64,000 nucleotides of DNA, from positions 21,824,001 to 21,888,000 of the forward strand of contig OX344753.2 of assembly GCA_947034885.2 (NCBI GenBank), written 5' to 3'. Positions 24,755 to 37,287 of this stretch are shown piece by piece. Both the position numbers and the translations under genes were made by a program. The DNA comes from Thuidium tamariscinum (taxonomy: Eukaryota > Streptophyta > Bryopsida > Hypnales > Thuidiaceae). The notes below the pieces were generated by a model. That model was not told where the DNA came from. It saw only the letters and a program-made list of their open reading frames with translations, and made no database searches. Numbering within the stretch: the first letter of the stretch is position 1; the number at the start of each line of letters is the position of its first letter.

Positions 24755-25060
24755 AAATTATAAATATTAAAAAAAAATCAAATTTTTCGGAATCAGTATG
24801 TAATTTCTATAAATTTTCAAAGTGTTGGCTCCCTAGACCACTAAAACCGTCCTATAGGTGTACCTTTAACTGAACACCTGCTGAAATCAGTTGTCAATGA
24901 ATGAAAACTGTACATGTGTCTTACAACCGCATCAACAAATTAGAATTAAACATTTGTCAGACGCTTTAATGAATGCTTATGGACAGATTTAGTGGTACTC
25001 TAAGGTCCAAGAATAGGTACAGGGATGGAAATGGGTGTTTCTCCCTTATAATGGTCTTGC
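24755..25060 (+). repeat. Dispersed repeat DR3, copy 2
   Basis: Colinear with 11205-11520: TTTTCGGAATCAGTATGTAA, CTCCCTAGACC, CCGTCCTATAGGTG, GGGATGGAAATGG. It extends into a moderate-GC segment with no supported gene up to about 25380. Confidence 0.5.
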
Positions 25061-25399
25061 ATTTTTCTTTTGGAATGAAATTCCATTTCATCGGTTGCCA
25101 GGGCTACGCACCATTGGTTCAATGTACCTATTCCTTCATCAATGGAATTCGTCCATTTGTTTAAAAGAAAAGGAAAAAATTCCATTTCATTTGTCTAAGA
25201 AAAAATCAATGTATATATTAGGACCACCTATTCCCATTCAGGGATCTATGGTAGCTGGCTTGAAAAGAGACCCGCTTCTTAGAACCGCCCCTATAAAATG
25301 TAGTTAAATCAATATTGTTCAGTTGTTAAATGGATCTGTAATGTAGTGTGAATAGTTATTTGATGACAACAAAGCAGATTTGAACGTCAAAGGGGTCCA

Positions 25400-26326
25400 T
25401 TAACCCCTAAAGGACCATTGTCCCCTCGGGGGACAATTTGGAGTTCGGGCAGGTTTTGTAGACTTTAATTTTTGGTGAAACCTTTTGAAACTTTCTCACA
25501 AGACAAAAAAACTGATTAACTTTGTAGGAATGTAATTTTTATTTCGATTGGTGACCCGGAGCAAAAGTTATACCACAAAAAGCCCAAATTTTCGTTCGGC
25601 AAGCAAAATTCTTTTATCCAAAAATTCAAATTTTAATTTAATTTAATTTTTATGAAATAATATATTTTTGCCTACATGTGAAGCTTTGATTCATTCTATT
25701 TGGACTTATAATGAGAAAGTTATGGACAATCTTATTTCTCACGCAATCTAAACAATTTCTCAAAAAAATAACCTATAGGATTTATTTCTAAATGCAATTT
25801 TCACATTTTAAAAAAAAAAAATTGTTGGACAAGGTTATGTTTACTTGCTAGAACAATCTCACCACTGGGATTATTGTAATTCAATCCCACCTTAGAGTTA
25901 TTAAGCATTTACTTTTTCTTAAAATCTTGGACCTACATCTACTTAACAATTTCTTAAAGAATGAAAATCAAGTGTTTTTTGTATTATTTTTTTTTAAACT
26001 CTCAACTCAATTATTAAACACACAAAATTTTTAATTCAAAGTCTATAGTGCAAAAAAGTTCAACAAACGGCAATCAAAGTCATCTGAAATTGCAGTCCAC
26101 AGTTAAAAAAAAATTGTATTTCCAACTTTGAATGCTCATATCCTCTAATCTATATGGTCAAACTTCATGAAAATTTTACCACATGATCTCAATCAAGTTA
26201 AGCACAAGATTATATGGTTAGATTCTTAAAATATTATTTTCTTTTGTTTTCTTGGTTGAATGCAACAGAAATGGCAATTTTGAGAGGTTTTTGACAGAAA
26301 AAAGGCCTTGGTCCTTTAGGGGTTAA
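25400..26326 (-). mobile_element. 927-bp TTAA-bounded element (T1 family), reverse orientation
   Basis: The inverted ends are TTAACCCCTAAAGGACCA on the left and TGGTCCTTTAGGGGTTAA on the right, apart from one extra base. The interior is roughly the reverse complement of 18828-19756. Its length is within 2 bp of that copy. There is no coding capacity. Confidence 0.65.
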
Positions 26327-26629
26327 CAAATCATTGATGGATAGAATAAAAAGCTCAGGAGTCAGGAGATTGGTTTTCAGATATTTGCAATGTGTATAAA
26401 AAATAAAAAAACTAACTAACTAACTAATGGGGCATAAACTAGTTGTTTTCTAATTTATACGTGACTTGTTAGCGCATTGTTTAGGGTTCATTTTTGTTTT
26501 AGCAAGGGGCGCATTTTGAAACCTTGGGAAGTGCTTCCCTCATGTCATACTTCTGCTTTTTAGTAAAGGCCTTATTTCTTTTCCAATTCTATGTGTACAC
26601 TTTCTGTGCAGCCTATGATCGCAAATAGG

Positions 26630-27496
26630 CAAGTGCAAAATTTTAGAATGTTTTTAAATTTTCTTAAAACATATGACTAGAGGATCTTGTAGTGAGGTGG
26701 TTTGAAAAGATGTGGAAAAAAATTTTAGAAACTTCTACTATGTAGATTGCAAGACATTAGCATTTGAATTGGCAAAAATCCTTTTTTTATCTTGCTAAAA
26801 TTTAGATAGCTGCACTTCACAAGGTTACATTTGTATGGAAAAATGTTCAAAATAGGAATTACTCTTTGATTTCATCCTTCAATGCAAATTGGCTATATGC
26901 TAAAAGAAATTTCAAATCATTTGGAATTGTTCAACATATAGAAAAAAAATAGTAAGTAGAAAGAAGTAGAAAATGAGCCAAAATACTAAATTGTAAACAA
27001 TTTATTTTTAAAATTGAAAAATGCCAATCGTGATGGTTTTAATATTGTAATAAAAAAAATCTTCACCCAATGTTTTAATTTTTTTTGAAAAATATTGAAA
27101 ATTGAATTAAATAAATAATTTCAAATTTTTTTTTGTAGAGTAGAAATTCTATAATTACCTGCAAACTACCCCAAACAAAAACTCTTCATAACTTTTGACT
27201 CATTGATCAAAATAGAATGATTCAAAGCTTTTCACATAGATATAATTTTATTAAACCAATTTCAAACTTTAAATCCTTAAAAAATAATTTTTAAAGAAGT
27301 TTATTTGCCCACCAAGTAAAGACATATCATGCTATAACTTTTTTATTATGTAGTCAAAAGTTATGAAAATTATTGGGCTTCAAAGCTACTCTTTGTGAAA
27401 ATGTTTTGTAAAAATTAAAAAAAGAAAATTCCATTCATAATGAGTTGCCCCAAATTGCTATGTTGCCAAAAAATGTAGTGAAGGGCTTTAGGGGTT
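26630..27496 (+). mobile_element. T1-family element, left end truncated
   Basis: It matches the body of 18828-19756 (GGATCTTGTAGTGAGGTGG, AGATGTGGAAAAAAAT, ACTCTTCATAACTTTTGACT) and ends GGGCTTTAGGGGTTAA. The expected left TTAA terminus is not found. It is followed by a shorter inverted copy. Confidence 0.5.
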
Positions 27497-27874
27497 AAAT
27501 TCCAAATCCTTAAAGCCCTTCAAATATGAAAATTTTCAAGCATCTATCCAACTCACCTTAGAAAGTGAATCTAAAGAAGCACTACCACTTTGAACTTTTT
27601 TTCATGCAAATGTGAGCTTGTAAAGTGGAGCTGTGTGGTTCTTGAGAGGGCCAAAAAAAGGAATTTGGTCAATTCAAATGCTCATATCTTGTAATCCACA
27701 TGGTAGAAATTTTTGATATCTTTTCTTCATCTTCTCAAACCAACATACTACAAGATCCTATCGTTACATGTGTTTAAAAATAATATTTTCCAAATATTTG
27801 GTACTTGTGTCAAAAATGACAATTTTGGAGGGGTTTTCTTGGTGAAAATGTAGTAAAAGAACTTTAGGGGTTAA
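27497..27874 (-). repeat. Inverted partial T1 copy facing the preceding one
   Basis: AAGAAGCACTACCACTTTGA, CATGCAAATGTGAGCTTGTA and ACATACTACAAGATCC are the reverse complements of sequence in the 18.8- and 26.6-kb copies. With 26630-26935 it makes a diverged inverted repeat of about 280-300 bp arms around about 580 bp of spacer. It ends ACTTTAGGGGTTAA. Confidence 0.5.
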
Positions 27875-28198
27875 CACAATGTCATGAATGCCTATTTATT
27901 GTGGTTACAACACCATGACCCTTTTCAATATAAAGAGCAAGATAGGGGGATCATTTTGAAGAAGGATTTGTACCAATAGTATTGCCATAGTACATCATTA
28001 GAATCACATCAAAAACTATTGTCATCAAAAAAATAATTGTGAATTTAGTACAACAATGGAGCATTTCAACTTATGCTAATGCAAAATAGCATGACTTTGA
28101 TAAATGAGTGATGTTTGCTCTTGTAGGACTAATAATCATAAGAAAGGAAGGAAAGAATTTTGCCTGCCTGTACTGGACAAACTGTGGCTCGCCAGTAA

Positions 28199-28724
28199 GT
28201 AAAGTAGGTACACCCCAAATGACACCTGATCTTAAAGCCCATCTACAATGTGCATACATTTCCAAAATGAGTCATGTACCCAGACTGTAAATGGCGCTTT
28301 CAGAAACAGACTTTGACCGTTAATAATTTTTGCATACAATTGAGTTATTTGTAAAGTACCATAAATTGGGGTTTAAACCCATGAGTTTTGTGAAAAAGCC
28401 AGTTGAGTTAAAAAAGTTGAAATAAAAGTGGGTAGGAAACTTATTTTTCCATCAAAATGGTGCCTAAAAAAGTTTGGTCCCCACTTTTGAAATTGTGAGA
28501 CATAAGTATCTTGCAAAAAAGTTTGACACTTCAATTATAATTGCCTTCTCAACTTCAAAAAAAGTCATGCCCAAAGTTAGGGGACTTTACAAATAACTCA
28601 AATATCCAAATCCTTTGTTATTTGGTGCGTCGGAACATGCTTTCACTCCCCAACAAGACTGTATAAAAATCTCAAGACCTAGACACAATAAAAATAAGTG
28701 GCGATTTTGGGTGTACCCACCTTA
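28199..28724 (-). mobile_element. MITE family M1 copy split by another TIR element
   Basis: The left terminus AAAGTAGGTACACCCC and right terminus TTTTGGGTGTACCCACCTTA belong to one M1 copy. Its core is interrupted between TTTTTGCATA and ATCCAAATCC by the 262-bp insertion at 28340-28601. Other copies are uninterrupted at that point, which dates the insertion as later. Confidence 0.75.
28340..28601. mobile_element. 262-bp TIR element nested in the M1 MITE
   Basis: It begins TTGAGTTATTTGTAAAGT and ends with its exact inverse, ACTTTACAAATAACTCAA. The interior is AT-rich without an open frame. It lies inside a known M1 core, so its boundaries are set by comparison with intact copies. No other copy of this element was noticed in the window. 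Confidence 0.75.
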
Positions 28725-29366
28725 ACCCCTAAATGCCCAAGGCCTGTTTTTAGCTTCTTAGAATTTGCTCTAAGTTGAACAAAATGCCAACATATTGATA
28801 AGTTGTATCAATCTTTTTTGAATTATAACCGTACAAATTCAAACTAGACATGTTAGAGATTACATAGGAAAAGAAAACACGACAATAACACTTGTGGAGT
28901 GAAAGATTATAATGTTTGACCATGAGGGTGTTAAAATTGCAAAAGTGATGTAAAGTGTTTTTATCCTCTTTTTGCAAGTTAATTGGTGACCAAAAAAATA
29001 TGAGGTGAAAGGGCCTAACATGCACAACTCCAATCAATTTACGTCTCTTCAAAATCTATTCTACAATTTTTTTAAATGAATTTCGAATGTGATTTTTTCT
29101 TCAAGATCTAGTGTATTTGAGGCTCATTTTCAAGAGCTCTCAACACTACACAAAGTCAAGATTGCAAGGGGTACCCTTGAACAAAATCTTGTATAGAAAA
29201 ATCACTATCATTCATTTTCCAGATCGGATTTTTGACACCAAAACTAGACTTCTAGAAGAACTTTCCAAAAATACAAACTACTAAAAATAGCAAATTGGTT
29301 AGATTTTGTTTAACTTCAAAATTTTGCAAACACCAGATTCTGGTGCCTTGGGCAGTTAGGGGTTAA
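28722..29366 (+). mobile_element. 645-bp TTAA-bounded element (T2 family)
   Basis: It begins TTAACCCCTAAATGCCCAAG and ends CTTGGGCAGTTAGGGGTTAA, imperfect inverses. The body matches 50222-50872 over its whole length in the same orientation (CAAATTCAAACTAGACATGT, CCAATCAATTTACGTCT, ACTAGATTCT or CAGATTCTGG near the end). Its left TTAA overlaps the terminal TTA of the M1 copy, as if it inserted there. No transposase. Confidence 0.65.
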
Positions 29367-31744
29367 GTTCAATTTATACGGCCATTCCTACCCTTGGCTC
29401 CTTTCAACAATACCCCAAGGTTGTGATTTGTCGTGAGAGGCAAGGTGGGGTTGACATGCCTGATCATGGATGAAGTCAAAAGCGAGGAAGGTTTGTTCCC
29501 GCATGATCTTTGACTATCTTATCTCGGGCGTTTTTTCCACTACAGTAAGGTATTTCCAATTGTTGACTGACAGAAGTCTGCCGTGGAATGATGATGATCT
29601 TGCTTTGCGGCACAATTATAGAATTAGAAAAATATTTCCGCTCCTGAAAATGATGGCTCCGAGGATTCCTCTGCATCCCCCCAACGCATGATCTCTCTGC
29701 TGCAAGCTTGGCCTCCAAGCTTGCCGGCCTTCCAAGCCAACAAAGCGAGCTCCAGACATAAGTTAACGTCGCAAGTGATGACAACAAGAACTTCATAAAT
29801 GGCCTCCTTTAAATATAGAAAGAATGCAAAAAAGTGGCTCCGTTACTTGGTGGTGGAGAGGCGGACACTTCAATTATGGAAACGGACAAAATGGTATCAT
29901 CAAGTAAGGTAGGAGGTTCATAAACCAACCATCTAAGTTAAGGGCTGGAATTGAATTTGGGGGAGGTGAAACATCTTGAAATATTTTTCAGTAAATTTTC
30001 CTTGCAAGACAAGTGGAATAGACATCTAACTCAAGTTGTTTCATATTTTTTGGAGCTTTGTGGGATTAGCTACAAATGTTTGAAGTTGAATAAAAGGATT
30101 TATTTGTGGTCATCAAAAGCTATTAAAACCCTGGTGGAGTTCGAGCCTCCTACCTAAGCTCCAGGGATCTAAAATTTGCCTATTCAGGCCAGTGCCAACT
30201 GACTTAAAGTTTTTTAATTAAAAAATTAAAAAATTAATTAATTTTTGATGTGTAACAGCCCTATGAGTCACAGCATGACAATGCCATGATGGGCTGAGAA
30301 ACCAATACTGGCAGAAACATCACTGACTTATTACACTAGGGCATCACCTAATGGAGGAGGTCAATAAAGCACTCACGCTCTAAAATTGCCCACCCCTTCA
30401 AATGTACTGCTTTTGTACATGTAGCTATTTCATCTTTACAAGATTGTACAAATAGTGTACAATTGCAGAGGTGGGTGGTTTTAAAGTCCTATGTCATTTT
30501 GACTTCAAAAATTCATCATTAATTCCAAAAAGCTCCAAAAAATATGAAACAATTTATGTTAGATGCCAATTCCTCTTGTTTTTCAAGAAAAAATTACTGC
30601 AAAATATTTCAAGAAGTTTCAGCTCTGAGGTGGGCGCTTCATGGACCTCCTCCCTTACTGATGTATTGAGTGGTGGGGAGGCTCTCCAAGGGCTGGCTCC
30701 TGTTCAGTGAGGAGAACATCAAGTGAGTGTTGATGGTGTACTTGGGTTGCACTGTCATGCCTTCCTCTAGTGATGGACAACCATTCCATGCTACCGTACT
30801 CCACTAAAAATCTCCGTCCTTGCATCTGCCAAAGTTCAATGCTTGGGTACTTTGGCCTGGGAATGGAATGGAATAGAATGAAATGACCTTCCATTCAAAA
30901 TAAACATAAAATTTGGAATTTCATGCGATTTGGTGCACTGATTGAAACATTAGGAAAATTATGAACCCAAAGAGTGCCCCTTAAAATGAAATCTCAAGAC
31001 CCCAATTAATTGTTTTAATTGTACTTCAATATTTATTGACCAAGACAATTCCCCTATTTCTGCTCAAGATGAATGCTAACAATCATGATGGCTTGGAACA
31101 TGAAACTCTACTCCCAATGGCCGAGAGTTGCTCTACTTCATCATGAAAGTGACTTGTGGTACCATGCTAGTTTGTATTTAATTGAAGAGCCTATGCATTG
31201 TGTTCAACAAGAGAAGTTTGAAGCATGATTAAATATTTTATAACTTGTGAAGTACGCATTGTATCTTTTTCCCAATATTTTTTTTGGATTGACATGTCCT
31301 AGCAAATATGTACATCACACAAGATATTGATGTTTCAAGTCAAGTTGAAGGACAAGACTATAGGGCAATCTAGGCCACTTGAATTAGGCTTGCACTAACA
31401 AAACTCGGGGGCATTCCTTGAGTTCATAATTTTCCTAATGGGAGGTAATTGGGCACTAACTAAAGCTAGACTATTTGAGAATGGCACCAAAGGCCCACAT
31501 GATTGCAAACTTGGTGTCAAAAATGGGCCTTGGACACCATGCTCTTGCACTCACTGTTGGCCAACCCTACCATCTCTTTTCTACATGTATTTGTTTGTTG
31601 AGTGGATCTCTCACAAATGAACTCTTATTCAATGACACTTTTGTAGAATAGTTGCTTGTTATTTAAAAGTAAATAAATAAATCAAACTTTGATCATAAAA
31701 TTATAGACTTAAAACTTTTAAACTATAGTGTAGCTATTTCTTAG
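29367..31744. other. Intergenic DNA, no supported gene
   Basis: A higher-GC patch at about 29450-29900 carries overlapping 73- and 106-codon open frames on opposite strands without recognisable motifs. A run of AATTAAAAAATTAA type sequence lies near 30215-30245. No repeat boundary or RNA gene was identified. Confidence 0.35.
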
Positions 31745-32190
31745 TTGATGATTGGCAAAGAATCTTTCTGTTTAGGACAAAAGTGCTATTGTTTATTCTA
31801 GGAATTTTGTGCAAGAAAGGTAGATCATGCACCAACTAGTTTGGCCTCCAATCGATACTTTTGATTTTCTTAAAGTAGATGATGTCATGTAGTGCCAAAA
31901 GGGATGATTTCCATGGACTAAACATTTAAGTATTTTAAAGGTTAAGCAATATAACATGTATGTGTTGTGTTGATCTTCTTCACACATGGCTACCCTTCTA
32001 ACATCTTTGATGCATGATAGAAAATCCCTATACATAAGACAAAAGTAGAGATGTTGGTCCTTGGAATTTTGTGTGAAAAGGGAAAATCTTGCACAATAGT
32101 TTGACTTCCAACAAGTGTGCTTGATTTTGTCAAAGCAAATGATTCACACACTATGAAAAAAAGATGAAAAAGGATGATTCAGTGCATGAT
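31745..32190 (+). repeat. Two adjacent degenerate copies of the T3 repeat
   Basis: GGCAAAGAATCTTTCTG through GGACTAAACATTTAAG (31750-31950) and CCTTGGAATTTTGTGTGA through GATGATTCAGTGCATGATG (about 32058-32190) are both similar to 976-1122 and 42441-42672. Confidence 0.5.
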
Positions 32191-35100
32191 GTCGTTTGTG
32201 GGTTAATAAAACTGCTGCACCCCAAAGCCACTCTTCATTCACTCTGGTCTGAAGCTTAGCTCACCGCTGCTGAGAAAATGACTACACCACAAGATTCGGC
32301 CGGAGTTTCATTTATTTATTTATTGATCAATTGTTCGATGAGCTCTTTTTCAAAATCAAGATTGGGTTCCTAATTTCATGGCAGAATGTTAAGCCGCCTT
32401 TTCAGTCGATCACGACTGACGCACGAAGTAACCCGATCACCTTGCACGAACCTGATCGATCAAACGGTCAAGGGATAAGAGAAAGAGGTCAGTGCGCCCC
32501 CCTTATCGCCGCATTTGTGCAGAGAATTAAGGTGCAACTGAAAGGAAATGCCGCATTCAAATGAAACATATGCTGATGTGGATCGTGGAAGTGTGTTACC
32601 AAATTCCATTGACCCTCTGCGAAATGGCTGAGGTGGCGGCTCACATGCACCTAGGTGGCAAAGCCCGAGATCCAGGCTCGAGGGGATTCGGAGTGTGAAT
32701 CTTGTGGGAAATTGTACCTTTATCCCTCTCTCTCGGACATCCGGCCAGTCCCTCAGCTGAAGTTACAGCCGCAACTAGTCTCATTATTCTCCTTTTTATT
32801 CTTTCTAAAATACTATTCCTCCGTTTTGGCATGGCGTCCGAGGAAAAAAGGCCAGAAAAAGAGAAAGCATCCCCACAGGATTCCAGGTTTGCTCACATGC
32901 ATCTACTGGAGCTTTTTCTCGATCTAGAATTATCACTGACTGCTCTAGCTTGTTGGTTCAAAGCCTGCATCCGTCCCAATTTCAGTGGTCTCTCTGCGCA
33001 ACAGAGTGTAAGCTTGATTACTTATAGTGGGTGTCTCTGCGTCAAGCCCTTTCAGTTGCAGGCTGGGCTGAGAGCTTGTAGGACCAGAAGTCATCAGTTG
33101 AATTGCGACCCACGTCAGATCATCTCAAGTCTACTTGACTTTGATCTTGTTTTTCTCTTCAGTTCCTTGTTGCCGTGCTCTCTCTCACGGTTGTCAACTC
33201 TTGCTCACACTTGGCCGTTGAACTTGTACGTTTTTAATTGGTTAGTTTGCACTCAGTTGAATTGACAAGAGGATCGGAACGAAATTGTTGAATTTCTGTA
33301 GTGAAGGATCATTCAGATCAGTTTCTTTCCTCCGTACGTGGATCGACTGTCTCACAGTACGTTAATGATCTGGAAGCGCTTCAACGTGTCGTTGGGCGAC
33401 TCTCGATCATGTGCTCTCTCTCTTAGAAGCTGTCTCGGTCACCGAGTCTTCAATTCTGTCAAATTGGTGGTACGATTTTTCTGGTTCCGGTTGCGGAAGA
33501 TCGATTACACTGCACAAGTCAAGTCTGCGAATGCACTACCAGGGGGCTCAATGCACTTGAAGGAAGAGATTTTAAGTGCACTGACAAGAACCTATGCGGA
33601 ACTCTGCACCCGAAGTCTGACAATATATTCCACCGCACCGCCTCCAAAGGCCGTCTGTCAACGAAGGTAAAGTAACCCAAAGAAGCCACTTCCGGTTCTG
33701 CTCCCTTTTGCAGTCAAGTATCTAGCTTCGACTTGATTAGGAAAAATGGTGCAAATCACACACACTTGCGAGAAATGTATCCTGGTCAGGTCTAAAAGCT
33801 GCGCACATGTTTGTCGACATGAACTGATATAGCTAGACTGATATTTTTTGTTAGTTACAGACCTTATTTGATTGTGAGCGTTTCTCGTTTCTTGCTCTGC
33901 TTTTTCTGAAACTTTCTTCTTTTTTCTTCTTCCTACTTTCTCTCCCTTTTTGTTGCGATGTAGTACATGTAAAAGGCTGTTTCAAAGCCAAAGTAAGTTA
34001 ATGATCCAAGTGGGGTTAGATTGAAAGCTTGAAAGCGGGAGTTGAAGACGAGTTGTACACGAGTTCGAGTACGAGTCCCCAGCTAGCCAACGTCAATTCT
34101 CCACGTCCACCCCTGGAATTATTATCGTTTACGGTGCGCTAGTTCACTGCCAGCGAGAGTATTTGATTGGTACTCCATCCTTCAGTACGAGTCCCCGATT
34201 GTACTGTACGCCTGCTCGAAGCCAATCTTATTATGGTGATCGACCCCCGCTGTTACAAGGGAGTAGTACCGGCAAGAAGTTATGTACATGTATATATTCC
34301 CTTTTTTCTCCAACTGAAGGGAATATATATAATCCCCCCCCCGCCATTAAATCCTGGCCAGCGCCCTTGGGGACACTTGAATCCCGACTTGAATAGAGGA
34401 GAGTACCCAAGCATCCCATGTTCATGGGAATGTTAGCTGAGTAACTGACGGCCCCTTGAGCTGTAGAAAACTGTGAGCCTCATCACTCGCAGTGTACCTC
34501 CGGCACCGTACAGACTTGGGGATGGCTTTTCGTGGATGTACTTCACGCTTACACTTCCCAGGGGAGACCATGATGTCAACGTACATGGAAACTACTTACT
34601 TGCTTGCTCACTTAAGTGCAAGTGTCGCCTTCACCCTCCTGAATACAATTACAAGTAAGCAGGAAGTACTAGTTAATTAATTTCTAACTAGTCCTGAATC
34701 AATTGAAAATTGATTGTATGGCAACACCATTCCAAGCACTCTCTGTCTGTCTGTCTGTCTGTCTGTCTGTAATTTGAGATGATCATGAAGGTCATTTTTT
34801 TCTGGCTTTCGGAGGCCGATAATTAATCACGGAAGCCTGGGTCTAAGTTAATTTAGTGCCTAGCTAACTAGCTACCCCTTGGCTTGTAATAAAATTCGAA
34901 AGTGAAAGTTGAGAAAGGAATGTTTACAGGCCTGGGAGAGAGTACTTACAGTAGGTTTGTGCGGGCTGTCTTGTCACGGCCTTTTGTACAGACGATACAT
35001 GCATGGGGGTAGGTACTCTGGGAAATGTACTCTGGGAAATGGCTGAATGAATGCAACAGCTCTGCCAACTTTCGATCTCTTCATGGCAGATAGATAATGA

Positions 35101-37287
35101 TCGTAGATGATCAGTAACTTGATTTGTAACCATGTATACTCGCTGGTAATGCAGGGAATATAATTAACTTAATCTACTGTGCAGCTGGTCAGATGAGAGA
35201 CTAGCCAAATAGCTAGCTTACGTATGGGTGGATAGTATATGTAAATAAAGTCTAAAGCAACGAATTAATTAACCCTTGCTTAGCGTAGCTTCCGTGTACA
35301 TGTAAATAATTATACTCTTGAACACAAGGGGAAAAAGTACACATGGGACGGAGATTGATGAGAGGACGAATCAAGTAGTGGAATTTGTTGTTGTACTTTC
35401 CACTTCATTTTTCACTTTGGAAGTTTCCTGTTTCCTAGCTTTTCTGGTGCATCCGATTCGTCTACTCTGGACATTCATCTGTTTCTGGTGAGAATGACGA
35501 CCCAGGTTGGTTACCTCGTGGAGTAAGCAGCACAGTTCCCCTCACATGTTTAGTGAGCTCAGACGAGCGAGCTAGCGCCAACTTCCAACAACAGCAGTTA
35601 GACAAAATCCCGAATTCAGCACTGATTCCAGTGATCTCATTAGCAAGGTGCTTTGGTTATGGCTTTCATGGACCAGTTAAGTGCTCTAATTAATCTAATT
35701 AGCGAGCTAATTACTTACCCAAGGTTTGCCACTTGTAAACCAGTTAGCTTCAGTTGTCTTCAGGAGGCCATATGATGATGACGACCCCCACTGAAGGTAC
35801 TACAGAGCGCTAGCTTCCTGATCTTCTTGGAGCTTTTGGTTCTCTCGATCATAGCTAGGTTTGTCAGTATGTACTGAGCCTGATGAGAGGCTCCTTCTGC
35901 AAGCTCGTTGTCAAGGACTCTTGAAAGGCTAGTCCTTCCCTGGGCGACAACTATAGATGGGTGTTCTGAAAAAGTAAGGTTCTGCAACAAAGGATTGGTC
36001 AAGCTGCTGGAAACAAGTGCATGTCGGTCGGTCGGTTCTCCTGTTGTGGTGAAGATGTCGATGCCTAGATCGAGTTCAAGAGATGCAGCATCTTGATCCA
36101 TTCATGAGTCGATTGGAACTCGAGTGTTTCGTTCGCAACTTTGGACCGACGGGGTTCCAAGTTCCTCGGTGAACCTGATTTTGCATCAATCAAGTGGTGT
36201 AGTTAGTTCGTTCGTTCGCCATTTCTGTTACTTAGCAATAGCCAGCTTTGCTCAAACCCCAAGGTTGTTCGATCGTTGGTTTTAAATTGCTTTGTTTTAA
36301 TATCTTGGTGTGCACCGGGCGCCCGAAACACATGTCAAAGGTAATATATTGTCACGTCGTTTTCATTTCACATGACTCTGGCCGGGCTTGACATCGGATT
36401 TAGTTTTTGAGATAGAGAGAGTCCAGTGAGACGTCACTCTTCGTCTCTTCTTAAAGCAAGCCTTCCTTTTCAGGTTACTGATTTTAAGTTACAGCAATCT
36501 TTCGAACCTTTTGATTCGGTTGCCTTCATTCTGGTGGACAAGTGTGCATGGACGCGTTTCTCGAGTTGATTTGGATGCCAGACTTGAGGAAGAAGGGTTA
36601 CGGCGAAGGGAGGAAGTAGGACCCAGAGGACAGACGTGCTATATCACGTCAGACATTGTTGTTGAAGTGGGGTCCCAATGTCGCCTGTCAACTTTGTCGT
36701 TACGGAATCTCGATTCTCTAAACTATCCGTATGACGTAATTACTTAATTAGTTTGTGAAATCTGGACAGTAGTTCGTGTGAGCGTTTCTAAGCAGTCTAA
36801 ACAGTAGAATTTTGGAAATGGAGTTCAAAGTGGTCATGGGTGGCGATCATGAATTTCCCTCTACATATTGATCACGGTGGAGGGTTCTTGATAATCTTGA
36901 GGTTCGTTAACACGTTGATATCGTTGCAGTGCTGTGTCAGGGCGAAAGGACGCATACCCGTAAACACTTTTGAATTGCCAGTCTCCGCAACTCTCCTGCA
37001 TCTTCAGGTATTAATCGTGACTTCACACTTTTGAGACTTCATTCTTTTGGAGTATTAAATCCTTCCGTAAGTTCCAATCGGGGATAATGATGGGCGATTA
37101 GCATTGCGGATACTTCGTAAACACTACACGAGAATTGTGAAATTAACCTCCTGACCAACCTACTGTTATTTTTCCAAGGATTTCAGGAAATGTGGGCGAA
37201 TTAGAAACGATTTCCATAATCATCATTCTCGAGAAAGACTGCAGATCAAGCTGTTCGGTATTGTTGAAGAGGAGATTTGTAAACACT
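32191..37287. other. Repeat-poor, GC-richer upstream region of the bHLH gene
   Basis: Composition changes sharply near 32.3 kb, and none of the window's repeat families occur. Open frames up to 187 codons (32702-33265) and 113 codons (35760-36101, minus) show no family motifs. It probably holds the promoter, long 5' leader and perhaps leader introns of the bHLH gene; I cannot place a transcription start. A CTGT microsatellite (34743-34770) and a 13-bp hairpin (34291-34303 with 34318-34330) lie here. Confidence 0.4.
34743..34770. repeat. CTGT microsatellite
   Basis: Seven CTGT units upstream of the bHLH gene. Confidence 0.9.

Noticed and set aside
32702-33265. 187-codon open frame upstream of the bHLH gene
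   Set aside because: No motif or family resemblance, a hydrophobic and low-information product, and overlapping frames of similar quality. It is more likely leader or promoter sequence.
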